Origin: Okeania sp. KiyG1
Lineage (GTDB): Bacteria > Cyanobacteriota > Cyanobacteriia > Cyanobacteriales > Microcoleaceae
DNA: 47,193 nt
NCBI RefSeq assembly: GCF_014132355.1
Contig: NZ_BLZO01000052.1
Location: 1-47,193 of the forward strand
Direction of reading: 5' to 3'
This document shows, piece after piece, positions 27,173 to 36,152 of this stretch. The notes under the pieces are model-generated. The model was not told the origin of the DNA and did no database searches. It saw only the letters and a program-made list of their open reading frames with translations. Each line of letters begins with the position of its first letter. The first letter of the stretch is position 1. Both the position numbers and the translations under genes were made by a program.

Positions 27173-28321
27173 GTGAAACTGAATCCAAATAATCCCGAAA
27201 TTCATAGTAATTTGGGTCTGGCACTGAAGGATAACCAGGAACTTGAAGCTGCCATTAAACATTATCAAAAAGCACTTGAACTTAAGCAAAACTATGCTGA
27301 ACCATATAACGGTTTAGGGAAGATATTTTTAGAGCTAGGAAAACTGCTGGAATCTCAACAATATTATGAACAAGCTCTTAAATTAGACAAAAATCATGCA
27401 AATGTTCACTTTGGTCTGGCAATTATCTTGCTCAAACAGGGAAATTTTATTCAGGGATTTATTGAATATGAATGGCGCTGGAAAAAGAAAGATTTTATCT
27501 CTCCTAATTTTTCTCAACCTCTGTGGAATGGGTCTAATTTTAATGGCAAAACTTTGTTGGTTTATACCGAGCAAGGATTAGGAGATTCTATTCAATTTAT
27601 CCGCTATATTCCTTTAGTGAAAAAATTAGGAGGGCGTGTAATTGTTAAATGTAATCAAGCAGGGTTAAAATTATTATTTACTACTGTCTCAGGGATAGAT
27701 GACTTATTTGTTAAAGGTGAAAAATTACCAGATTTTGATTTACAAATTCCATTAATGAGCTTACCTAGAATTTGCGGTACTACCCTGGAAACTATACCTG
27801 CTGAAATTCCTTATTTATCTATTCCTAAATCTACCCATTTTCAGATTTCATCTGCTCCAGAAAAAAATCTCAAAATCGGGATATGTTGGCAAACAAGTAG
27901 TAATACTAAAACCAGTCAAAAACGTTCTTGCCAAGTTAAATATTTACAGCAAATTCTCAGTATAGGTAAAACTAATTTTTATCTTTTACAAAAGGAAGTC
28001 TCAGTAGCAGATTTAGAATGGCTGAATTCTCAGACTAAAATACATAATTTAGGTTCATATTTTAATGATTTAGCTGATACAGCAGCAGCAATAAAACAAT
28101 TAGATTTAGTAATTACAATAGATACAGTTGTTGCTCACCTAGCAGGAGCATTAGGAAAACCTGTTTGGGTAATATTAAATTTTGATTCTGATTGGCGGTG
28201 GATGTTAGATAGAAATGATAGTCTTTGGTATCCCACAGCTAGATTATTTAGACAGGCAAAAATTGGAGATTGGGATAGTGTTTTTATTGAGCTAAAACAA
28301 GCAGTAATTGAATTTCTATAA
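27173..28321 (+). CDS. TPR protein with GT9-like glycosyltransferase domain (module 2)
   Basis: A paralog of module 1, with the same TPR units and the full GT9-like domain (EQGLGDSIQFIRYIPLVKKL, KIGICWQTSSNTKTSQKRS, VITIDTVVAHLAGALGKPVW). The GTG at 27173 is only the first usable start. The homologous frame is open and conserved back to about 27002 (AVKNYQKGNLKLATKICHKI), so the coding segment begins there, in continuity with module 1 apart from one missing T. The stop (28319-28321) comes at the point where module 3 begins with the same TCTCCAGAAAATCT junction. Whether it is translated without module 1 is doubtful. Confidence 0.75.
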   Translation: MKLNPNNPEIHSNLGLALKDNQELEAAIKHYQKALELKQNYAEPYNGLGKIFLELGKLLESQQYYEQALKLDKNHANVHFGLAIILLKQGNFIQGFIEYEWRWKKKDFISPNFSQPLWNGSNFNGKTLLVYTEQGLGDSIQFIRYIPLVKKLGGRVIVKCNQAGLKLLFTTVSGIDDLFVKGEKLPDFDLQIPLMSLPRICGTTLETIPAEIPYLSIPKSTHFQISSAPEKNLKIGICWQTSSNTKTSQKRSCQVKYLQQILSIGKTNFYLLQKEVSVADLEWLNSQTKIHNLGSYFNDLADTAAAIKQLDLVITIDTVVAHLAGALGKPVWVILNFDSDWRWMLDRNDSLWYPTARLFRQAKIGDWDSVFIELKQAVIEFL

Positions 28322-28474
28322 TCTCCAGAAAATCTGTTTAAAACCGCAGTTAATAATTATCAAAAAGGAGATTTAAAATTAGGAGCAAAAATCTTCCACA
28401 AAATCTTAGAAAGAGATACAGAAAATTGGCGGTTGCTAGATTTATTAGGAGTTATTGCTGGTTTAGAGGGGCTA

Positions 28475-28612
28475 TTAAACAATTAATAATTAATAATTAA
28501 CAATTAACAATTACTTCTCCTGGAAAAGAAGATGATTGACGCGGTAGGGAAAATTTTTTCTTGTTTCTCCTTTAAAGGAGAGGCTTTAAGCCTTAATTAT
28601 TCGGTAAAAAAA
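28475..28612 (-). repeat. Family-A element, short copy A9, inserted in module 3
   Basis: AACAATTAATAATTAATAAT arm, a CTCCTGGAAAAGAAGATGATTGACG-like stem region, CTCCTTTAAAGGAG and the end TTATTCGGTAAA. The central palindrome is missing, as in the copy at 9726. Modules 1 and 2 show the uninterrupted protein (AGLEGQ.KEA) at this point. Confidence 0.75.
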
Positions 28613-29151
28613 ATAGTTGCCTACCTTTACTAAGCAGTGAAATTTAATCCAAATAATGCCAAAATTAATAGTGATTTTGGTCTAGCACTGAAGGACAAGC
28701 AGAAACTTGAAGCTGTCGTTGAAAATCATCAAAAAGCATTTGAACTTAAGCCAAATTATCCTGAACCAGATAACGGTTTAGGGAACATATTTTTAGAATT
28801 AGGAAAACTTACAGAATCTCAATTTGGAGTAGCTATTGAACATTATCAAAAAGGAAATTTAAAATTAGCGAAAAAAATCTGCCATAAAATCTGAGAAAGA
28901 CATATAGAAAATTGGCGATCGCTACATTTATTAGGAGTTATTGCTGGTTGAGAGAGACAAGTAAAAGAAGTAGTTGCCTAATTTTCTCAAGCAGTGAAAT
29001 TTAATCCAAATAATGCCTAAATTCATAGTAATTTTGGTCTAGCACTGAAGGACAACCAGAAACTTGAAGCTGTCATTGAAAATCATCAAAAAGCATTTGA
29101 ACTTAAGCCAAATTATCCTGAACCAGATAACGGTTTAGGGAACATATTTTT

Positions 29152-29266
29152 GGGTGCATCTCATATTTGCAAAAATACTATTTTCCTATATATTCCTTGT
29201 TGCCTTTCGGAGCTGTTGTCTAAAAGCGATAAATTTTTGGCTTTATTCACGCATTGAGATGCACCC
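29152..29266. mobile_element. 115-bp MITE with GGGTGCATCTCA ends, inserted in module 3
   Basis: 12-bp perfect inverted ends GGGTGCATCTCA / TGAGATGCACCC and an exact 8-bp duplication ATATTTTT (29144-29151 and 29267-29274). Modules 1 and 2 provide the empty site (GGTAACACATTTTTAGAGCT). The family of the parent transposon cannot be named from this alone. Confidence 0.88.
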
Positions 29267-29957
29267 ATATTTTTAGAGCTAGGAAAACTTATAAAATCTC
29301 AATAATATTATGAACAAGCTCTTAAATCAGACAAAAATTATGCAAATGCTCACTTTGGTTTAGCTGTTGTTTTGCTCAAGCAGAGAAATTTTATCCAAGT
29401 ATTAGGAGTTATTGGTTAGTGATTTTGGCTTGTCAAAAATCTTTAATTAAATTGCTGGAAACTATTCCTGGAATTGAAAAATGTGTATACCGCAAAGCAA
29501 ATTTTCATAATTTTGATGTTCATTCACCATTGTTAGAATTACCTCGGATATTGGGAAGTACTTTAGATAATATTCCTCTACCAATTCCGAATTTAAAAAT
29601 ACTCAATACTCAACCTATAAAATTAGAGCTACCAGTCGGAAGTTTCTTGAAATTTGGTATTATTTGGGCTGCCAAAGCAAGCAATCCAACTGCTGCTAAA
29701 CGTTCTTGTAAGTTAAAATGTTTTCAATCATTGTTAGACATAGCAGGAGTGACTTTTTATAGTCTGCAAAAAGAGGCTGGAGTAGATATTCAATTATTAG
29801 AAATATTACCTATATTAGATTTAAGTAGTGAGTTAAATGACTTTGCTGATACGACTGGAATTATTGCTAAACTTGACTTAGTAATTACTGTTGATACGGC
29901 AGTAGCACATTTAACAGGAAAATTAGGTAAACCTGTGTGGATTTTATTACCTTGTGT

Positions 29958-30168
29958 GTAATAATTTCCTGCGGAATGCTGCGCAAACAGCTATTAGCTA
30001 TAAGCTATTAATTTTAGAGAAGGTAAAAACAACCTTTGAAATTGAGAAAGAATAAAAATTTACTGCCAAAGTCCCATTTATAAACCTGAAAAGTAATTAT
30101 TCATTACTAATTGCTGAATGCGAGCGCATTCCGTAGGAATAGCTGACTGCTAATAGCTGAATGCTTAC
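29958..30168 (+). mobile_element. GTAAGC-type element, second subfamily, 211 bp, inserted in module 3
   Basis: The left end GTAATAATTTCC is degenerate, the right end TAGCTGAATGCTTAC is good. Flanks CCTTGTGT (29950-29957) and CCTTTTGT (30169-30176) match 7 of 8. It splits the GT9-like domain between WILLP and DW. It carries palindromes of the GGAATGCTGCGCAAAC kind at both ends. Confidence 0.72.
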
Positions 30169-30231
30169 CCTTTTGTGCCAGACTGGTGATGAATGTTAGA
30201 TAGAAATGATAGTCCTTGCTATCTCACAGCT

Positions 30232-30321
30232 AATCCCGCTACGCGGAAGTTAAAAGTCAATCATTTTTGATTTGTAATTGTTTTAGGATTTTGTAACCAG
30301 TTATTTCCGCTATCCTGCACT
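30232..30321. repeat. Repeat fragment shared with 37155-37290
   Basis: CGCTACGCGGAAGTTAAAAG at the left and TTTTAGGATTTTGTAACCAG followed by ATCCTGCACTAG at the right. It is inserted between the CACAGCT and AGATTATTTAG parts of the module-3 glycosyltransferase. Confidence 0.6.
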
Positions 30322-30362
30322 AGATTATTTAGACAGCCAAAAATTAATGATTGGGATAGTTT

Positions 30363-30581
30363 CATTAATTGATAATTGATAATGGATAATTGATAATTAC
30401 CTCTGGTTAAAACTGAGAGGATTGAATATAAGGAAATATTATTTCTTCTCTTGCTTGATTGGATATGGCGCAGGTTTCCTCGCCATCCCACCCTTCGGGA
30501 AGCTGCGCTAACGACCGATTTTTTCTCCTTAAAAGGGGAGGTTTAAAACTAGAATTATTTAATTATTAATTATTAATTATT
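30363..30581 (-). repeat. Family-A element, copy A10
   Basis: ATTGATAATTGATAATGGAT arm, CTGGTTAAAACTGAGAGG, GATTGGATATGGCG, CAGGTTTCCTCGCCATCCC, CTTCGGGAAGCTGCGCTAAC, then a T-run and AAAAGGGGAGG. It is inserted at the end of module 3 (after GATTGGGATAGTTTCATT). Its AT-rich right arm hosts the MITE at 30582. Confidence 0.72.
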
Positions 30582-30854
30582 AATTAGGGCTTGCTGATTA
30601 AATATCAAAGCTTTTACAGACAAAGGTTTTAGCATTTTTAGGTCTTGAAAAAGTACCTTTTTTTTTAGCTCCAATCGTTCAAAAAGTTAGCATTTTGAGC
30701 ATTTCGATGAGAAGAAAATCAAGGGAAGATTCTTCCTCCTACCTCTTCTATAATTCCCATTCCTCCTGAATTGCAGGATTGCTGTTTGCGGAGCATTCCG
30801 TAGGAAATTCTGGATTCTCCCCTGACAAAAAGACTTTTTCAGCAAGCCCTAATT
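30582..30854 (+). mobile_element. AATTAGGG-type MITE, copy 3 (273 bp)
   Basis: The ends are AATTAGGGCTTGCTGA and TCAGCAAGCCCTAATT, perfect inverted repeats over 16 bases. It sits in the AT-rich arm of the flanking family-A element. It holds a GTTTGCGGAGCATTCCGTAG palindrome inside. Non-coding. Confidence 0.8.
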
Positions 30855-30869
30855 ATTCGGCAAGGATTC

Positions 30870-31113
30870 AGTTCAATAATTGATAATTGATAATTGATAA
30901 TGGATAATTACCTCTTCCTTTTAGGGAGAGGATTGAATAAAAGGAAAAAATTTCTTCTCTTGGTCGATTGGATATGGCGCAGGTTTCCTCGCCATCCTAC
31001 CCTACGGGAAGCTCCGCTAACGACCGCTTTTTTCCCCTTGAAAGGGGAGGCTTTAAACCTGAATTATTGAATTATTGAATTATTGAATTATTGAATTATT
31101 AATTCTTCGGTAA
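30870..31113 (-). repeat. Family-A element, copy A11
   Basis: ATTGATAATTGATAATTGAT arm, the same core order as A10, and a right arm made of ATTGAATT octamers ending TTCGGTAAAAC. Together with 30363-30854 it separates module 3 from module 4. The protein-coding homology (AAACAAGCATTAATTGAATT) resumes directly after it. Confidence 0.72.
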
Positions 31114-31145
31114 AACAAGCATTAATTGAATTTATAGAATCTCAG

Positions 31146-34100
31146 ATGAAGTTAACAGAAAGATTTCAAATTGCATATCAGTATTATCAACAAAATAATT
31201 GGGCAGCAGCAGAAAGAATATGTCGTCGAATACTTGAGGAAAAACCACAATATTTTGATGCACTGCACTTATTAGCTGTACTGGAATATTTATCAGGTAG
31301 AAATGAAACTGCTATTAATCTTTTTCATCAGGTTATTAATCTTCGCCCTAACTTTAGTCAAGGTTATTCAAATTTAGGAAATATCCTGAAAAAAGAAGGT
31401 CGTTTAGAAGAAGCGATCGCTCATTATCAAATAGCTATTTCTCTGGAATCTAGTGATAGTAGTAACTATTCAAATTTAGGACTAATTTTTTTAGAAAAAG
31501 GTCAAATTGATTTGGCAATTATTAACTATGAAAAGTCTAGAGAAATTAATCCTGACAACTCATACACAAATCTCAATTTAGGCTTTGCTTGGGAAAAAAA
31601 GGGAGACTTATCAAAGGCGAGTACCTATTATCAACAGGCAATTAAAATTAATCCTAATTATGCTGAAGCATGGTACAACTTAGGACATATTTTACGAAAA
31701 CAAGGTCAAGTTGAAACAGCTATTGAATATTATCAAAAATGTCTTGAACTCAATCCAGATTATACTGAAGCATATAATGCTTTAGGCTTTATTTTTTTAA
31801 GACTTGGAAAAGTTGCAAAATCTCAAAAATATTATGAACAGGCTCTGAAATTAGACAAAAATTATGTAAATGCTCACTTTGGTTTAGCTGTTGTTTTGCT
31901 CAAACAGGGAAATTTTATTCAAGGTTTTTCTGAATATGAATGGCGCTGTCTAGACAAGAAGACTAATACTCGTAGTTTTTCTCAACTTTTGTGGGATGGT
32001 TCAAATTTTCAGGGTAAAACTTTGTTAGTTTATACCGAACAGGGATTAGGAGATTCTATTCAATTTATCCGCTATATTCCTCTGGTGAAAAAATTAGGAG
32101 GATGGGTAATTTTTGAATGTAATCAACCTGAGTTGAAATTATTATTTACTTCTGTCTCAGGAATAGATGAATTATTTGTTAGTGGTGAAAAATTACCAGA
32201 TTTTGACCTGCAAATTCCATTACTTAGCTTACCTAGAGTTTTCGGTACTACCCCAGAAACTATACCTGCTAAAATCCCTTACTTATCTATTCCTAAATCT
32301 ACTCATTTTCAGATGCCACCTATCCCAGAAAAAAAATTTAAAGTAGGGATATTTTGGCAAACAAGTAGTACTACTAGAACGAGTCAAGAACGTTCTTGTT
32401 CTATTCAATATTTCAGAGACATTTTAAATATATATATAGATAAGGCTAACTTTTATATTTTACAAAAAGAAGTCTCTCAAACAGATTTAGATTGGCTTAA
32501 CTCTCAGACTCAAATCCATAATTTCAGTTCATCTTTGAATGATTTAGCTGATACAGCAGCAGTTATAAAACAATTAGATTTAGTAATTACAATAGATACA
32601 GTTGTTGCTCACCTAGCAGGAGCATTAGGAAAACCTGTTTGGGTAATGTTAAATTTTGATTCTGATTGGCGGTGGATGTTAGATAGAAATGATAGTCCTT
32701 GGTATCCCACAATGAGGTTATTTAGACAGTCAAAAATTGGAGATTGGGATAATGTATTTGAACAAGTGAAAGACAATTTAAGAGATTTGTTGGAGAATAG
32801 TTCTTCTCAAAAGAAAGTCCCAGAAATTATGGGTATAAAATTTTCTGATTCTCCAATGAAACAAACTTTGAAAAAATACAAATCTGGAAACTTGAAAGAA
32901 ACGGTGAGTATTTGTCAGAAGATTGTTAAAAAACAGCCCAATAACTTTTTAGCTTTAGAACTTTTGGGTGTATGTGCTTATCAAAGCAGTGAAATAGAAC
33001 AGGCGTTCGCTTATTATCAAGAGTCTTTAAAAGTAAATCCTAATTATGCGGAAACTCATAATAATTTAGCTGTTGCACTTCAAGATAATCAGGAAATTGA
33101 TGCTGTGCTTAATCATTGTCAAACTGCAATTAATTTTCACCTTAATTGTGCTGAAGCATGGCATAACTTAGGACGTATTTTGCGAGATAAAGGTCAAGTT
33201 GAAGCAGCTATTGAGCATTATCAAAAATCTCTTGAACTTAAACCAATTTATGCAGAAGTTTATAATAGTCTAGGCAGTATATTTTTAGAGTTAGGAAAAT
33301 TTGCAGAATCTCAACAATATTATGAACAAGCTCTGAAATTAAATAAAAATCATGTAAATGCTCACTTTGGTTTAGCTGTTGTTTTGCTCAAACAAGGAGA
33401 TTTTATTCAAGGTTTTTCTGAATATGAATGGCGTTGTCAACGTAAAGATTATGTAACTGGTAATTTTCCTCAACCTCTATGGGATGGGTCAGATTTTTCA
33501 GGAAAAACTTTATTGGTTTATACCGAACAAGGTTTAGGAGACTCTATTCAATTTATTCGCTATATTCCTTTGGTGAAAAAATTGGGAGGGCGTGTAATTG
33601 TTGGATGTAATAAAGCTGGATTAAAGTTATTATTTACCACTGTTCCAGAAATAGATGAATTATTTGTTATAGGTGAAGAATTACCAGATTTTGACCTGCA
33701 AATTCCATTGATGAGTCTACCTAAAATTTTTGGTACTACCCTAGAAATTATACCTGCTGAAATTCCTTATTTATTTGTGCCAGAATCAAAAAAAATTAAA
33801 CTGCCAGACACTGGAAATAGTTTCAAAATAGGCATAACCTGGGAAACAAATAGTCAAAGGAAGACTAGCAAAAAACGTTCTTGGTCTGTAGCAGATTTTC
33901 AATCTATTTTGAATGTAGAGAATGCTAGCTTTTATATTTTACAAAAAGAAGTCTCTTCCATAGATTTAGAATGGCTGAAATCTCAAACTAAAATTCATAA
34001 TTTAGGTTCATCTTTTAAAGAAGTCTCTTCCATAGATTTAGAATGGCTGAAATCTCAAACTAAAATTCATAATTTAGGTTCATCTTTTAATGACCTAGCT

Positions 34101-34568
34101 GATACAGCAGCAGCAATAAAACAATTAGATTTAGTAATTACAATAGATACAGTTATTGCTCACTTAGCAGGAGCATTAGGAAAATCAGTTTGGGTAATGT
34201 TAAATTTTGATTCTGACTGGCGCTGGTTAATAGACCGCGAAGATAGTCCTTGGTATCCCACAATGAGATTATTTCGTCAGAGTAAATCTGATAATTGGCA
34301 AGGAGTATGTCGAGAAGTTGTCAATGCTTTATCATCTAAATTACTGAATTTTAATCAAACAGATTATCCATCAATAATTCAACCAGGGTCATCAGTTACA
34401 ACTGAGCAGTTACTGACAACAGCGTTAGAAAAATGTGAAGGAGAAAACTGGAAGGAAGCAGAGAAAATATGTCAGTTTATTATTCAATATCAACCCCATT
34501 GCGCTGCTGCATTTGAGATACTTGCTCTATGTGCAAAAAAAAACAGGCAAAATAGATTTAGAAATTGA
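31146..34568 (+). CDS. Large two-module TPR plus GT9-like glycosyltransferase (modules 4 and 5)
   Basis: A 1140-residue protein: TPRs (about residues 5-265), a GT9-like domain (about 270-560; EQGLGDSIQFIRYIPLVKKL, VITIDTVVAHLAGALGKPVW), a second TPR block (about 575-740), a second GT9-like domain (about 745-1075) and the start of a third TPR block. This direct fusion supports the view that the whole 25.5-37.1 kb array was one polymodular gene. Residues near 940-985 contain a perfect 24-residue tandem duplication (KEVSSIDLEWLKSQTKIHNL...). The C-terminus (KKNRQNRFRN) is out of frame after a run of nine A at 34534-34542; with eight A it would continue into the next ORF as KKTGKIDLEI. Likely cytoplasmic. 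Sugar and acceptor unknown. Confidence 0.88.
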   Translation: MKLTERFQIAYQYYQQNNWAAAERICRRILEEKPQYFDALHLLAVLEYLSGRNETAINLFHQVINLRPNFSQGYSNLGNILKKEGRLEEAIAHYQIAISLESSDSSNYSNLGLIFLEKGQIDLAIINYEKSREINPDNSYTNLNLGFAWEKKGDLSKASTYYQQAIKINPNYAEAWYNLGHILRKQGQVETAIEYYQKCLELNPDYTEAYNALGFIFLRLGKVAKSQKYYEQALKLDKNYVNAHFGLAVVLLKQGNFIQGFSEYEWRCLDKKTNTRSFSQLLWDGSNFQGKTLLVYTEQGLGDSIQFIRYIPLVKKLGGWVIFECNQPELKLLFTSVSGIDELFVSGEKLPDFDLQIPLLSLPRVFGTTPETIPAKIPYLSIPKSTHFQMPPIPEKKFKVGIFWQTSSTTRTSQERSCSIQYFRDILNIYIDKANFYILQKEVSQTDLDWLNSQTQIHNFSSSLNDLADTAAVIKQLDLVITIDTVVAHLAGALGKPVWVMLNFDSDWRWMLDRNDSPWYPTMRLFRQSKIGDWDNVFEQVKDNLRDLLENSSSQKKVPEIMGIKFSDSPMKQTLKKYKSGNLKETVSICQKIVKKQPNNFLALELLGVCAYQSSEIEQAFAYYQESLKVNPNYAETHNNLAVALQDNQEIDAVLNHCQTAINFHLNCAEAWHNLGRILRDKGQVEAAIEHYQKSLELKPIYAEVYNSLGSIFLELGKFAESQQYYEQALKLNKNHVNAHFGLAVVLLKQGDFIQGFSEYEWRCQRKDYVTGNFPQPLWDGSDFSGKTLLVYTEQGLGDSIQFIRYIPLVKKLGGRVIVGCNKAGLKLLFTTVPEIDELFVIGEELPDFDLQIPLMSLPKIFGTTLEIIPAEIPYLFVPESKKIKLPDTGNSFKIGITWETNSQRKTSKKRSWSVADFQSILNVENASFYILQKEVSSIDLEWLKSQTKIHNLGSSFKEVSSIDLEWLKSQTKIHNLGSSFNDLADTAAAIKQLDLVITIDTVIAHLAGALGKSVWVMLNFDSDWRWLIDREDSPWYPTMRLFRQSKSDNWQGVCREVVNALSSKLLNFNQTDYPSIIQPGSSVTTEQLLTTALEKCEGENWKEAEKICQFIIQYQPHCAAAFEILALCAKKNRQNRFRN

Positions 34569-35529
34569 TTGCCACCAGAAAGCAATTAACTTCAACCCTA
34601 ATAATTATCAAACTCATCTAAGGTTAGCTATTGCTCTGAAAAAACAACAGAAACTAGAACAGGCAATAGTTCATAATCAAATAGCGATTGAACTGAAACC
34701 AAATGATGCTTCAACTTGGCATAATTTAGGTCTAATATTTGAACTTCAAGGCAATATTTCAGAAGCAATTCGTTGTTTTGAACAATCTCTACAGATTAAA
34801 CCAAATAATGCTGATATTTATTACTCTTGGGGTAATATTCTGAAAGAACAGGGCAATTTAACAGAAACAAAAGTTCTTTATGAGAAATGTCTTGAGTTCA
34901 ATCCTAACCATATCAATGCTCACTTTGCTAAAGGATTTATTCTTCTTAAACAAGGAGATTTTTTAGCTGGATTTTCTGAATATGAATGGCGCTGCCAACG
35001 TCAAGATTACATAACTCGTAGTTTTGCTCAACCTGTATGGGATGGCTCAGATTTTTCCGGAAAAACTTTATTAGTTTATACCGAACAAGGTTTAGGAGAT
35101 TCTATTCAATTTATCCGCTATATTCCTTTGGTGAAAAAATTAGGAGGGCGTGTAATTTTTGAATGTAATCAAGCTGGATTAAAATTCTTATTTACCACTG
35201 TTTCAGAAATAGATGAATTATTTGTTGAAGGTGAAAAATTACCAGATTTCGACCTACAGATTTCATTGATGAGTCTACCTCTAATTTTCGGAACTACCCC
35301 AGAAACTATACCTGCTGAAATTCCTTATTTATCTGTACCAAAATCAATCAATTTTCCCATTCCACTTATTCCAGAAAAAAATCTCAAAGTGGGAATATGT
35401 TGGCAAACAAATAGTACCAGCGAAACCAGTCAAATACGTTCTTGCCCAGTTGAATATTTACAAGCAATTATTAATATAGATACAGTCAATTTTTACATTT
35501 TACAAAAGAAGTCTCTTCCGCAGATTTAG
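34435..35529 (+). CDS. TPR plus GT9-like glycosyltransferase, module 6 (frameshifted at both ends)
   Basis: It overlaps the previous gene by 134 bases in another frame. The first ~30 residues (MKEKTGRKQRKYVSLLFNIN) are the out-of-frame reading of module-6 TPR sequence and are not native. True homology begins at KKTGKIDLEIDCHQKAINFN after the A9 run. TPR units occupy about residues 40-175 and the GT9-like domain follows (EQGLGDSIQFIRYIPLVKKL, KVGICWQTNSTSETSQIRSC). It ends prematurely at FYILQKKSLPQI because this copy has four A (ACAAAAGAAG) where the sister copy at 35893 has five. The missing C-terminal half of the domain is present downstream in another frame. Without slippage this is a non-functional fragment. 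Confidence 0.75.
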   Translation: MKEKTGRKQRKYVSLLFNINPIALLHLRYLLYVQKKTGKIDLEIDCHQKAINFNPNNYQTHLRLAIALKKQQKLEQAIVHNQIAIELKPNDASTWHNLGLIFELQGNISEAIRCFEQSLQIKPNNADIYYSWGNILKEQGNLTETKVLYEKCLEFNPNHINAHFAKGFILLKQGDFLAGFSEYEWRCQRQDYITRSFAQPVWDGSDFSGKTLLVYTEQGLGDSIQFIRYIPLVKKLGGRVIFECNQAGLKFLFTTVSEIDELFVEGEKLPDFDLQISLMSLPLIFGTTPETIPAEIPYLSVPKSINFPIPLIPEKNLKVGICWQTNSTSETSQIRSCPVEYLQAIINIDTVNFYILQKKSLPQI

Positions 35530-36152
35530 AATGGCTTAACTCTCAAACTAAAATTCATAATTTAGGCTCATCTTTTAATGACCTAGCTGATACAGTAGCA
35601 GCAATAAAACAATTAGATTTAGTAATTACAATAGATACAGTTATTGCTCACTTAGCAGGAGCATTAGGAAAACCAGTTTGGGTAATGTTAAATTTTGATT
35701 CTGACTGGCGCTGGTTAATAGACCGGGAAGATAGTCCTTGGTATCCCACAATGAGATTATTTCGTCAGAGTAAATATGTTGGCAAACAAATAGTACCAAC
35801 AAAACCAGTCAAATACGTTCTTGCCCAGTTGAATATTTACAAGCAATTATTAATATAGATACAGTCAATTTTTACATTTTACAAAAAGAAGTCTCTTCCA
35901 CAGATTTAGAATGGCTTAACTCTCAAACTAAAATTCATAATTTAGGCTCATCTTTTAATGACCTAGCTGATACAGTAGCAGCAATAAAACAATTAGATTT
36001 AGTAATTACAATAGATACAGTTATTGCTCACTTAGCAGGAGCATTAGGAAAACCAGTTTGGGTAATGTTAAATTTTGATTCTGACTGGCGCTGGTTAATA
36101 GACCGGGAAGATAGTCCTTGGTATCCCACAATGAGATTATTTAGACAGGCAA
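35395..36152 (+). repeat. 379-bp tandem duplication of the glycosyltransferase C-terminal half
   Basis: The sequence starting ATATGTTGGCAAACAAATAG at 35395 recurs at 35774. The offset is 379 bases, becoming 380 after the A-run difference. The junction CGTCAGAGTAAATATGTTGG places the second copy directly after a complete first copy and introduces a TAA in the frame. Confidence 0.88.

Larger units (their letters stand above)
28322..30362 (+). pseudogene. Module 3 of the TPR-glycosyltransferase array, heavily degraded
   Basis: Homology to modules 1 and 2 is continuous but broken. There are several in-frame stops (TAA in CTTTACTAAGCAGTGAAA, TGA in GCCATAAAATCTGAGAAAG) and a partial internal duplication of the TPR part (28640-28810 against 29000-29150). 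Three elements are inserted: 28475-28612, 29152-29266 and 29958-30168. A GT9-like stretch remains open at 29419-29961 (180 codons, LDLVITVDTAVAHLTGKLGK); it belongs to a somewhat different subtype (KAKNPTAAKR-like AKASNPTAAKRSC in place of TSSNTKTSQKRSC). Pieces after the last insertions (MLDRNDSP near 30193, RLFRQPKINDWDSF-like near 30322) show the domain once ran through. Confidence 0.85.

Noticed and set aside
28637-28894. 85-codon TPR ORF as a separate gene
   Set aside because: It is a fragment of degraded module 3, bounded by stop codons that the other modules lack.
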